Assembly (NCBI RefSeq): GCF_000003815.2
Contig: NC_049992.1
Location: forward strand, 20,535,955 to 20,575,332
Reading direction: 5' to 3'
Origin: Branchiostoma floridae
Lineage: Eukaryota > Chordata > Leptocardii > Amphioxiformes > Branchiostomatidae
DNA length: 39,378 nt
In this document: one piece after another, positions 22,783 to 31,339 of the stretch
How the letters are laid out: the number at the start of each line of letters is the position of its first letter
Position numbering within the stretch: position 1 is the first letter of the stretch
Made by a program: the position numbers and the translations under genes
The notes under the pieces: model-generated
What the model was told of the DNA's origin: nothing
Database searches by the model: none
What the model saw: only the letters and a program-made list of their open reading frames with translations

Positions 22783-23039
22783 CTTGTCTGGCCGCTGTGT
22801 GGCTGCTGCAATCTGGTCTATGTCCAGTCCAGACGTGTTGGTAGCCAGGATTGTCCGTGGGTTTGTCACTGCGTCGAGCTGCTGAAACACCTTCTTCTTT
22901 AGAGCGAGGTCCTCAAACACGGCTTCAATGACCAGATCAACCTCCCTTAACTGGCTGTAGTCTGTGGTCGCTCTCAGCTGCATGGGCTGCGGTTTACCGC
23001 CTGACTTCCCTTCAAGACTGCGTTGAATAAGACTGACAG
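22783..23039 (-). CDS. EHHADH: EHHADH-like exon 7 (NAD-binding domain, last exon in window)
   Basis: 257 bases, acceptor TTTGTACAG|CTGTCA and donor GACAAG|GTACTG, phase 0. It encodes [11 protein letters not shown], then [20 protein letters not shown] and [20 protein letters not shown], ending PDK. These are standard NAD-binding motifs of the family. The next expected motif, GTHFFSPAH with the catalytic His, is not found to the left in the window. Confidence 0.88.
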
Positions 23040-26000
23040 CTGTACAAAGACGTTTTGAAAAAAAATCAAAATGATATCGATCGATTTTAGCTCTATTAGA
23101 GAGATATTCTTCCGATGTTCGTGTCAGAAAAGATGTGCAGTATTTACAAACACAATGAAAAGTATTTGCAAGTTTTTGCATGGAGAATATTTCCTCACAA
23201 AAGCTGTTTTCAGCAAGCACGGTGAACAGTGGGCCGCGGCTTAACGTCCCGTCGTTTTAAGGACTGCAGCCCATTCCGGTAGCGTGCATGTCGGGTGAGT
23301 GACGCTGCCGGAATCGAACTCACGACTTTTAGTTCCTGAAGCAGGGTCGCTATCTACCGAACTACGCACGTTATCGAGGGTGTTGAAGTTTATTGAAGAG
23401 AATTGTATACAAATCAGGGGTTATGGTGATGTTCTTCTGTAGACTGTTTCCGTATACAACTGTGTAAGAAATTCAATATCAATGTTCTAAAGAAAGAGTA
23501 TTAAAATAGTACATTTATATGGTAAAGACAAATCGCAGAATATATGCATTGGATTTTAACAAACAGGTTCTAAATAAAATCATAACAATCATCATTTGGA
23601 TTAAAGAGAGATATTGTTTGTGACTAGTTTACTGTTTGAGTTAGACTTTTTAGCCAAACTTACCTTTGTCCAATTGTGCCTTGTTGACTTCAGTCAGAAC
23701 AACCTTCAAACCTGCCTGAAGTAGGCTGATGGTGATGCCGACACCCATGGTACCTGCACCCAGCACCCCTACACTGGAACATGCAGTACCATCAACCAAG
23801 TTAACTTTCATATACTCACCATGGTACCTGCACCCAGTACCCCCACACTGGAACATACAGTACCATCAACAAAGTTAACTGTCAAATACAAAACATGGTA
23901 CCTGCACACAGCACCCAAACACTGGAACATACAGTACCATAATCACACAGTCATGGTACCTGCACCCAGTACACCGACACTGGAACATATAGTATTGACA
24001 ACACACTGCAATACACATACCCTGTACCAAGCACACCGACATTGGAACAAACAGTACCACCATTCACATACCATCGTACCTGCACACAGCACCCACCCAC
24101 ACTGGAACATACAGTACCATCAACACACAGTCATACACACACACACATGGTACCTGCACCCAATGCCCCCACGCTTGAACATACAGTACCGTCAATACAC
24201 TGTCACACACACACAGACCGTCGTACCTGCGCCCAGCACCTCCGCACTGGAACATACAGTACCATAAACACACAGTCATGCACACACCATGGTACCTACA
24301 CCAATCTCTCTTTACATCAAAAGCAACCGGCTATCAAAAACAAAGAGCATTGCATATCCAGAACAAAAGATGCCAAATATCGTTTTTCTGCAGTGCCAAA
24401 GTCATACACCAGGGGCCGGGGGCCAAAATCAATCTTGTCCTTCATAACCCATGCAAACACCTATCTACATATTAAATACAAATGCATCCATAGTTTTTTT
24501 TTAAATTATTCTAACAAATTTCAAGAGAGAAAGACGCACAGACCTAAGAATATCATGAAGGTAACAAAATACCTTTTGATGTCCATTGGCTCCGCCGTCC
24601 TATAGTTAACGTTCTTGTTCCTGGGAATGTGCCAGCGTTTGACTGTCCTCTCTGCGAAGAACGCGTACCTCAGCGCTGCAGCCTGCCATGATGTCCACAA
24701 GTACCGTCCTAGTTCAGCCTCACGCTTCATCCCAGTCTCAAACGGTAGGAGGGAAGCCTAGGAAATATGTAAGATTAGTACTCATCAATGTTAGCCTGCC
24801 AGGATGTCCACAAGTACCGTCCTAGTTCATCCTCACGCTTCATCCCCGTCTCAAACGGTAGGAGTGAGGCCTGGGAAATATGTAAGATTAGTACTCATCA
24901 ATGTTAGCCTGCAAGGATGTCCAAAAGTACCGTCCTAGTTCAGCCTCACGCTTGATTCCATCTGGGTAAAGAGCGCTCCCGGTGCCCAGCCTACCGTGCC
25001 CAGCACAAGCCGTTTGGGAGCTATATGAAGTCAAAGTCTGCGCAGGCACTTTTACCCCCCCCCCCCCCACACACACACACACACATACACACGCACACAC
25101 AAGTCTGGATAGGGTTAAACCTCTATAAATTTAGTATCATTTTGAATTTACCTGAATCGCCTGAAGGGCTGTTAGAGGAGCTATGGCGCCACGAGACCTT
25201 CGCACAAGTGTCTTCCTGGCGGCGTCTAGCACGTCTTCTGCCCTGTCCGCACCGGGGACTGTCCAGCTGCTGACCCGTCTGGCCTCAAGCCCCCGGACAT
25301 CTACTGACCTCGCGAAGCCAACAGCCTTCTTCAGCAGATCGTCCGTGACTACTTTATCCAGCAAGCCAGCTGTAAGTGCCTTTAGAGATGGATAAATGAT
25401 GCGTTGTAAGACTATTTTAATTAGTTTTTCCACAGAACTATCTTAAATCGAAACTCTTTGTCATCAAGTAGTTTAGAATCTGTATTATACTGTATACTGA
25501 GCTTAAAACTGTCAGATGTGCAAAGGTTAGGTGTAGGACGTTGTAAAATAACCAGCTGCTGCCGCGTTCCGTACCTACGAAACTGGTGTGTAACGCAGAA
25601 GGCCGGTTATAACGGTGACTCAGTGATGTCGACAAGCCCTCCGATGGGCAAACTCACTTAGCGCTCCCCAACCCCCACCCCATCTCGCCCCTCAGTTCAA
25701 TGAATTCGCGACCCCAAAGCGATACGCCCGAAGATCGTGGATGATGTGTCAGTGGTATAACGAAGGCATACGATTTGCCCATGACATTGGAATTGACCGT
25801 GCCGTACCTGTTGTGCTGACTGGGTCTGACCAGAAGTGACCATCCTAACGGCCGTCTGTAGTCCCACCAGGCGGGGCAGCCGCTGTGTTACCCCGCAGGT
25901 CGGCAGGATCCCCAGCTGTACCTCCGGTAGTCCCATCTGTGCAGCACAAACATGATAAAGAAACACAAGAGCTATCTAACACTCAAAATCGTGACCATAG

Positions 26001-29000
26001 CTTGCTTAGAACACGAGATAGCAAACCCGGACGTTGCGCTGCAGTACCGAGGTGAGCCGATAGGGGGCCCAAAATCTGATCATTTCCAGCATTCATCACA
26101 CACTACTAACACACTAAGTATGAAACCAATTCATTCAGCCGTTTTAGTTATCTTGTTCACGCACACACATTTCATGGAGGTAACTACTACAAAGGTACCT
26201 CCGGTACATATGTGTAACATAAACTCGATATATATGTACCTCCAGTAATCCTAATTTTGACTTTAGCAAAAACATGATGTAAAACAAGAGCTATCTAAAA
26301 CCCCAAAATATTATGATAGCTTGTTCAGAGCAAGAGATAGCATAACTGGAACATACGCTGCAGTATCAAAGAAAGCCGCTAGGGGCATAAAATCTAATCG
26401 TTTCCAGCTTTTATTATACCTTATAAACACACCAAGTATGAAAACAACCCACCCAGCCGTTCTTGAGTTAACATTTTTATAGACACACAGTCAAACGCTA
26501 GTAATACTATAACCTCCTTTTTGTAATGGGAAAGAATATTTCATGGGGGTAAATAGCTAATTCAATTGACAATGACTTCGACCCCTCGAAGGTACAATTT
26601 TGGTTTCTTGACATAATTCTGACGTCTGAGTTAAATGGATCTCGTTGGTGATATGATGTTATATTTAACTAGTTTTGTTTTTCTAGTCAGCTTTACATGA
26701 AGTATTGTATTGAATTGTACTGCCAGTTAATTCTAGTGATGCTAAAGAAAATTGATGGGTGTCACTCAAACGTCCGGAAGCAAATCTCGATTTTTTAATC
26801 CAGATGTAGAGGATAAAGTCCCATAGCCTAGTTGAATGGTCATTGGGTGGAAGAGCAGTGCACGTGGACTGTAGAGTTACCGTGTTTTCGGCATGATATC
26901 AGAAGGCACAGAGCAGCCATATCCCTACGTCTCCATCCTAATACAATGATTTGGTCAAAGAAGTTTTCGGTGAGTAACCAAGTACCACATCGCGATGCCA
27001 CAAGAATCAAACCTGTGAATTTTCAAACCCATGCCATCTATGGAACAACAAAACAAGTTGGGATAAGCTGTTTGGGAGAGATAATGGCAGCATATATACG
27101 CATGAATTCGAAAGATGCTAGCTATTTTTACAAAAAAATCAACTTGTTGAGTTTAATAGCCCATAAGTTAAAGGACGTGCTTTAGTCCATCTATTTCTAG
27201 AGTTGGAGAGAAAAGTTTAACCCTCAAACCACCGTATGGGGTCAAAACTGACCCCAGACGTATACTAATATGTGCCAGTATGAAATTTCTGGTTAAAAAC
27301 AAATTTCCTTCTATGAGTTTGTTTGTATATATGTCTTATAACTTCTCATACATTTTTGCCGAGATTGGCTCATTGTTGATTAAGTTATCGTAGAAAGTTT
27401 ATGTATGGTCCAGTGGGGTCAAAACTGACCCCAGCATTTTTTTAAACAACCTTCTGGAACCCACGCCTAAACTACTAATCGTATGATCACGAAATTTTTA
27501 TAGAATGATGTACATGTGCAACAAAATTATGGCAACAACTTTTATGTCATCATCATGTTATATGACGACGCCATGACGTAATTTAGCTTAAAATGGCCGC
27601 CATCTTGGATTTTGACTGATGACGTCATCAAATTAGCATAAATTATGTATATTGAATTATGAAATTTACGTTGAATATCATAAGATGTCATGAACAAGTG
27701 TGGTTTGCCAAGAAAACCTTAAAACTTGCCTGTCAGAATTCCGTTGCCATGGCAACATGAAAAATGATGAATTTTTTTATTCACTTAAATTGCTTGCTAT
27801 TAACATTTTATCAAAAGGGACCAAGTTTGGTGGCCCTAGCATAAGCTATTAAGGGGCTATGTGACTTTGAAGTTGATGCGGGCATAAAAAAAAACCTTAC
27901 CCGGTCTGAATAGCGTTAGTGCAAAATGTGGTCCTCATGATCTTTTGCATAAATTATGATAATGAGCTAGAATTATTCTCTCCTAATCATGTCAAACTGT
28001 CCCACATAGATTAATGAAGCTATACATATATACAAATCACAAAAAGATTCACCAAAAAGCTGTATTTGTACAATTCGACCCCATACGGTAATCTACGTCA
28101 CAAAAAAGGTACGGTGGTTTGAAGGTTAATTAATGCTAGTAAAAAAAAATTAACGATATTGGCTGACAAGCGAGAATGACTCATTACTGACCTTGGCTGA
28201 GGAGTCTGCCAGCCGGTAGTGTGAGGCCAAGGCTAGTGCAACACCTCCCCCTAGCGTGGTTCCGTGAATTGCAGTGACCACAGGTTTAGTTGAGGCGGAC
28301 ACGGCCTCAACCAAAGAGTGCAGAGTAGGCTCCCAGAAAACCTTCTCAGTCCCGAACTCTTTCACATCAGCCCCTGAAAAAAGTTTGTCATATAGGATGG
28401 AGTTTATGATACATGCGATACTATAAATTTACGTTGCAGTCATTCATACACATTTACACACACACACACACACATACACACACACACACACACACGCGCG
28501 CGCGAACGCACACACACATAAACACACGCAGGCAAACACACACACACACACACACACATAAACACACACTCGCGCGCACACGCACACACACATAAACACA
28601 CGCAGAAAAACACACACACGCGCACACACACACACATACTGAAATACATGTGTTTTTTGTATGTGTGTACAAAGGGAGAGAGAGGGAAGAGGGAAAGAGC
28701 CAAGAAGAGAGTATAGTATAGAAATATTGTTAACAGAAATTTCTAACGGTGCACACCCCAGTTCTTCCGCGACCGGGGTAGTCCGCGACCAAAAAGTGAC
28801 GAAAGGCTTCCGAGGGCCCAAGTTTGAGTTGACATTTCTTATTATTTCCTGCGAAATGACATTAAACGGTTACATGGCTGAAAAGCGTAGGAAATGGTGT
28901 GTTTTTGCTGCAAATTGTGTTTTGATCCGCGTGTTGCTTCCGCGATATCCCTACGCCTGAATGTAAAGAGGCCCGTGACCTAGATTTACCTCTGAAGCGC

Positions 29001-30313
29001 TGTGTCAAGCAAAGTTGCAATGCCGCGCGCCGTGGATGATTAAAAAAACTGTAGTACTAGAATTTTCTTTATAATTGGCTGGATTAGTCTTTAGATTTTC
29101 CTCTTTCTGGCATTATCAGTCGTGCTTGCCGGAAAAAATCTTCTTCATCTGTTTTATCCAATGCGAAAATGCCCGATTTTGTGCATCATTTTTGACATGA
29201 AAATATGTTTTTTCCCTATAATTTTTCAGAATTAGAGAAGTTGAAGGATCGAAACTCAGTTGGTCTTGTAGCTGAAGGTATATCCTCTCACCCCATATAC
29301 AGTTATTTTCCTTCAGGATAATTCCCTGGAAGAGATGGTCGCTAGACTTGAGGGTGTGCCGCCTCCATTTGAACCCCCAAATAAACTGATGTGTGCCCCC
29401 CTAATTGAAAAAAAAAACATCTAGTCGAGGGTCATACAAGCGAGCAAATCAGGACAGTTTTAAAGATAATAAAAGCATGCCAACTTTCGACAAACATTAC
29501 AGTTAAGCAAACAAATTCAAGTATGAAAGTCATTATATGTCATTACAGAATGACAACACTAATAATGTTTCACTTGTTCTGTATTACATGTCACACAGAC
29601 ACGCCTAAAACTTTATATCCAATAGTCATGGATATATATAACAATTCTTATACCTTCGTTTAACTTTCTTTTATGGAGGTTAAGATGCTAAGTTCTCTTG
29701 CATTTCACCATCATTCGCACAACTAAAGGTGATATCTCACTGCACTTGGGGCACCAGTTTGGCATGATGGGGTTCGTTCTCTGTGGCACTGTTGTGTTAT
29801 TTTTGACGATCCTTTATTATTTAGATAATATTTGATACGTCTACGTATGACTTTGAAGACAATAAATGGACAAACTCGTTCGTTATCTCTAAAATTCGTT
29901 GAGTTTTGAACCGCGTAGTGCCGCACCGGTGCCCCAATTAAGTGCAGTGAGATACCACTTGTTATAGATACTTTGATTATTGTAAATACTATGATTGTTG
30001 ATTGTTGTATGTATGTTGTATAGTCATGTTGATTGTTTTCAACCTTGGAATAATCTGATAAGCCCATAAGGGCTCCACGGTTTCTTAATAAAAATAAAAA
30101 TAACACCACTTTAAGTATAGGGTTTTCTGTGTTATCACCTGCAGTAAAGGTCTGCCCCTTGCCCATGATGACAATGCTGCAGACCGCTTTGTCCTGCAAG
30201 GCTTGCTGTAGGCCGGACATCAGCTGACTCCTGACGTCATGACCCAGGACGTTTAATGGCGGATTGTTGATCTGCAGTACCGCTACCGTCCCATAGGTGG
30301 CGCACTCAGCCAT
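22783..30313 (-). CDS. EHHADH: EHHADH-like peroxisomal bifunctional enzyme, 5' seven exons (3' half not in window)
   Basis: The family enzyme hydrates trans-2-enoyl-CoA, then oxidises L-3-hydroxyacyl-CoA with NAD+ in peroxisomal beta-oxidation. The spliced reading joins 30313-30139, 28373-28192, 25936-25808, 25379-25152, 24757-24573, 23773-23664 and 23039-22783; every junction is GT-AG and all phases agree, giving about 422 residues. Visible motifs are the N-terminus MAECATYG, the oxyanion-hole segment [37 protein letters not shown], the linker RYAFFAER, the Rossmann loop [23 protein letters not shown] and [14 protein letters not shown]. From memory human EHHADH has the same order and spacing, with MAEY at the start and YAFFAER in the linker. 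The last exon ends at a donor, AAG|GTACTG, and no following exon (HFFSPAH motif, C-terminal domain, SKL end) is found at lower coordinates. The first catalytic Glu is Ala. HADHA is less likely because there is no transit peptide and the linker matches EHHADH. Confidence 0.9.
23222..23376 (-). mobile_element. tRNA-headed SINE in EHHADH intron 6
   Basis: On the minus strand from about 23374 a tRNA-like head reads TAGTTCGGTAGATAGCG (A box region) and, about 30 bases later, GAGTTCGATTCCGG (B box). It is followed by a short body containing GGGACGTTAAGCCGCGGCCC at 23250-23231, a motif shared with the 5S-headed SINE at 15873. No A-tail or target duplication is evident. It could also be read as a degenerate tRNA gene, but the body argues for a SINE. 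Confidence 0.65.
23664..23773 (-). CDS. EHHADH: EHHADH-like exon 6 (Rossmann loop of the dehydrogenase)
   Basis: 110 bases, acceptor TGTTCCAG|TGTAGG and donor GACAAAG|GTAAGT. The first base completes a Ser codon, then [20 protein letters not shown] leads to [13 protein letters not shown] is the GxGxxG NAD-binding loop of the 3-hydroxyacyl-CoA dehydrogenase domain. Its 5' end, including the acceptor, is the source of a nine-copy minisatellite in the preceding intron. Confidence 0.88.
23745..24300 (-). repeat. Minisatellite made from the 5' end of EHHADH exon 6 and its splice acceptor
   Basis: Nine copies, counting the genuine exon, begin at about 23749, 23823, 23897, 23955, 24018, 24075, 24149, 24222 and 24291; spacing is 57-74 bases. 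On the minus strand each reads roughly TGTATGTTCCAG|TG, then codons like VGVLGAGTM, then ACCATGG. The second copy is followed by a good donor, CATG|GTGAGTATA, which would make a 28-base microexon that shifts the frame. Copy 5 is the most decayed and copy 9 is truncated. CA runs fill the gaps in the later copies. Confidence 0.85.
24290..24560. repeat. Dispersed repeat R1, copy c (EHHADH intron 5)
   Basis: A degenerate copy recognised by TTCTGCAGTGCCAAAG and GGGGGCCAAAATCAATC. It abuts the exon 6-derived minisatellite on one side and exon 5 on the other. Confidence 0.6.
24573..24757 (-). CDS. EHHADH: EHHADH-like exon 5 (linker)
   Basis: An exon of 61 codons plus two bases. The acceptor is TTTCCTAG|GCTTCC and the donor is AAAAG|GTATTT. 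It encodes [20 protein letters not shown], then [18 protein letters not shown], the helical linker between the crotonase and dehydrogenase halves. Only this copy has the full exon; two partial copies of its 5' part lie just upstream. Confidence 0.85.
24681..25015 (-). repeat. Tandem triplication of the 5' half of EHHADH exon 5
   Basis: Units start at 24681 (the genuine exon), 24793 and 24907, spacing 112 and 114. Each includes intron sequence, the acceptor region and the codons for KREAELGRY and following. In the second copy the acceptor CCCAG|GCCTCA and the reading [13 protein letters not shown] are intact, but it runs into TAA after ANIDEY with no donor. The third copy has lost the acceptor end. 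They are decoy exons unless spliced in some unseen way. Confidence 0.85.
25055..25101. repeat. Poly-C tract followed by CA microsatellite
   Basis: Fourteen consecutive C residues are followed by (AC)n in EHHADH intron 4, close to the duplicated exon 5 pieces. Confidence 0.95.
25152..25379 (-). CDS. EHHADH: EHHADH-like exon 4 (end of crotonase half)
   Basis: An exon of 76 codons, phase 0 at both ends, acceptor CTAAAG|GCACTT and donor ATTCAG|GTAAAT. It reads [16 protein letters not shown] and ends LTALQAIQ. Chosen with this acceptor, the spacing between SG...AQQ (exon 3) and GLLDKVV matches human EHHADH residue for residue, which supports the boundary over the alternative TACAG ten bases later. 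Confidence 0.85.
25808..25936 (-). CDS. EHHADH: EHHADH-like exon 3 (second catalytic Glu)
   Basis: An exon of 43 codons, phase 0 at both ends, acceptor GCACAG|ATGGGA and donor CAACAG|GTACGG. It reads [20 protein letters not shown] and on to SGQTQSAQQ. The Glu in GLPEV corresponds to the second crotonase glutamate and is kept. The usual PGAGGTQ or PGARGTQ turn is PTCGVTQ here, an unusual change next to the active site. Confidence 0.88.
25953..26185. repeat. Dispersed repeat R1, copy d (EHHADH intron 2)
   Basis: It shares with the copies at 26230, 24290, 11528 and 4949 the block AGAGCTATCTAA, GCTGCAGTACCGAGG, GGGGGCCCAAAATCTGATC and an end TTTCATGGAGGTAAC. The hairpin-like end with ACCTCCATGAA suggests a non-autonomous DNA transposon. 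No coding sequence was recognised. Confidence 0.7.
26230..26560. repeat. Dispersed repeat R1, copy e (EHHADH intron 2)
   Basis: It lies directly after copy d in the same orientation: AAGAGCTATCTAAAAC, GCTGCAGTATCAAAG, CCGCTAGGGGCATAAAATC, CCACCCAGCCGTTCTTGAG, then a right end TATAACCTCC with TTTCATGGGGGTAA. Confidence 0.7.
26580..27210. other. Intron 2 stretch with an unrecognised 117-codon open frame
   Basis: A plus-strand frame at 26832-27185 runs from [12 protein letters not shown] to HKLKDVL. I do not recognise it and see no splice sites or promoter tied to it. It lies antisense inside the EHHADH-like intron and is probably chance or a decayed transposon fragment. Confidence 0.25.
27217..28129. 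mobile_element. piggyBac-like MITE in EHHADH intron 2
   Basis: TTAA at 27217-27220 and 28126-28129 bound a 905 bp element with terminal inverted repeats CCCTCAAACCACCGTA and TACGGTGGTTTGAAGG. TTAA target duplication is typical of piggyBac. There is no transposase frame. The palindrome GGGGTCAAAACTGACCCC occurs twice (27239 and 27416), and a perfect palindrome GTTGCCATGGCAAC lies at 27743-27756. Confidence 0.8.
28192..28373 (-). CDS. EHHADH: EHHADH-like exon 2 (crotonase core)
   Basis: The acceptor TTTTTTCAG|GGGC and donor GCCAAG|GTCAGT bound 182 bases. The two leading bases complete a Gly codon, then 60 codons follow, beginning [12 protein letters not shown]. The segment [18 protein letters not shown] carries the position of the first catalytic Glu of the hydratase (Glu103 in rat EHHADH, from memory), where relatives read GGGLELAL. 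Here the codon is GCA, giving Ala. Confidence 0.9.
28455..28640. repeat. Compound CA microsatellite
   Basis: Interrupted (CA)n with CGCG and TAAACA variants in EHHADH intron 1, starting about 80 bases upstream of exon 2. Frames on both strands are low-complexity artefacts. Confidence 0.95.
28700..29720. other. EHHADH intron 1, nothing identified
   Basis: No gene is supported. A short stretch near 28765-28800 repeats CCGCGACC, and 28900-28990 is somewhat richer in CG. Confidence 0.5.
29724..29962. mobile_element. MITE family A, copy in EHHADH intron 1
   Basis: The left end TAAAGGTGATATCTCACTGC and the reverse complement of the right end both contain GGTATCTCACTGCACTT-like sequence. The interior has GACTTTGAAGACAATAAA and TCTCTAAAATTCGTTGAG, shared with the copy at 8915. 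About 239 bp, no coding sequence. Confidence 0.75.
30139..30313 (-). CDS. EHHADH: EHHADH-like exon 1
   Basis: This exon encodes the first 58 residues plus one base, [20 protein letters not shown] through KGQTFTA. The start is the ATG reading down from 30313; the frame stays open a little further upstream but offers no better ATG, and the N-terminus fits the family. The donor is CTGCAG|GTGATA, phase 1. It supplies the first strands of the crotonase fold, and FTAG begins the oxyanion-hole motif completed by exon 2. Confidence 0.88.
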
Positions 30314-30390
30314 GTCTACGAGGTTCAAAAGTCACAACAATGTCACCACCAATACAAGAGTTTGAGGAAGACTTGTTTTATAACGCATTA
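30314..30390 (-). promoter_or_regulatory. Likely core promoter and 5'UTR of the EHHADH-like gene
   Basis: On the minus strand GCGTTATAAAAC places a TATAAAA box at 30382-30376, about 63 bases before the ATG. A start of transcription near 30350 would leave a 5'UTR of roughly 40 bases. The same TATA-plus-leader block recurs at 33252-33420, which supports it being a functional unit that was copied. Confidence 0.5.
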
Positions 30391-30409
30391 AATGATTGTG
30401 AAATTCACA

Positions 30410-31030
30410 CTAGACGAAAAGACCGAATATGTAGACGGATGCTGACGGATTCCAATTTGCAAAACCTGACGGATGCTGACGTATGCTGACGGATCCCAAA
30501 AACCATCACGGATCCCAAAAAATTACGGATCCCACTTGCATCCGCAACGCATTCGTAGGTATCCGTAACTCTCATCGGTGGATACAAACACAGAACCCGT
30601 ATACTCAGTACTTCGTGACGGATGCTAACACTGCATTCGTATGGATACTTACTTATAATCACGGATTCGTTAGTATCTGTAAGCCACTAACTGATTCAAA
30701 CATTGTATTCGTATGGATACTTAGTTTTAACGCAAACGAAAGAATACGTGGTCAGGATTCTTGTTTATCAGCGAAAAGTCTTCAGATGCAGACGAATACC
30801 AAGGATACGAATTTGCAACATCCTGACGGATGCTGACGGATGCCAAAGATTACCAAAAATCACGGATCCCATACACATCCGTAACGCATTCGTTGGTATC
30901 CGAAACTCGCGGTGGATGCAAACACGGAATTCGTTTGCTTACTTACTTCGTGGCGGATGCTAGCACAGCTTCCGTAAGAATACTTACTTTTTATGTATGC
31001 GTGGCTAGCACTCTTGTTTTTGAGCGTATA
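30410..31030. repeat. Two-copy direct repeat with GACGGATGC / ATCCGT words
   Basis: The segment CACGGATCCC...ATCCGTAACGCATTCGTNGG at about 30510-30570 recurs at about 30861-30900, a step near 338. Short words GGATGCTGACGGAT, GCATTCGTA and GGATACTTACTT recur throughout. It lies upstream of the EHHADH-like promoter. Confidence 0.65.
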
Positions 31031-31184
31031 TTTTATTTTTTAGATTGGTCATATCTTTCCCCCTTTTTGAACCTCGGACACCACAGTTTGTAACGTCAAT
31101 ACAAGTGAGACAATCCACGTTACGCTAGATACCAGGATACTCGAATTCGTAAGGATGCGAAATGGTTTTTTTCTGCATTCGTGG

Positions 31185-31267
31185 CAAGATTACCAACAAT
31201 GCACTGCTCCAGTGGATTGCTCCAGTGGAGGGGATTCCATTGGAGCAGTGCATTGTTGGTAATCTTG
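31185..31267. repeat. Strong hairpin with 26 bp perfect arms
   Basis: 31185-31210 (CAAGATTACCAACAATGC then ACTGCTCC) is the exact inverse of 31242-31267. The 31-base loop contains another GCTCCAGTGGA. A diverged third piece, GGCGGTGTATTGTGGGTAAT, follows at 31316. Confidence 0.9.
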
Positions 31268-31339
31268 GGATATCTTAAATATGCGACTCTGTATTTTTTT
31301 GCATCCGTACATTGGGGCGGTGTATTGTGGGTAATCCAA

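Noticed and set aside
23300-23374. A genuine tRNA gene on the minus strand
   Set aside because: A and B boxes are present, but the ends do not form a clear acceptor stem and a SINE body follows.
23821-24605. Plus-strand frames rich in THTPTLEH repeats
   Set aside because: They are antisense to the exon 6-derived minisatellite and follow its repeat period.
28413-28821. Histidine/threonine- or cysteine/valine-rich proteins
   Set aside because: They are translations of the CA microsatellite.
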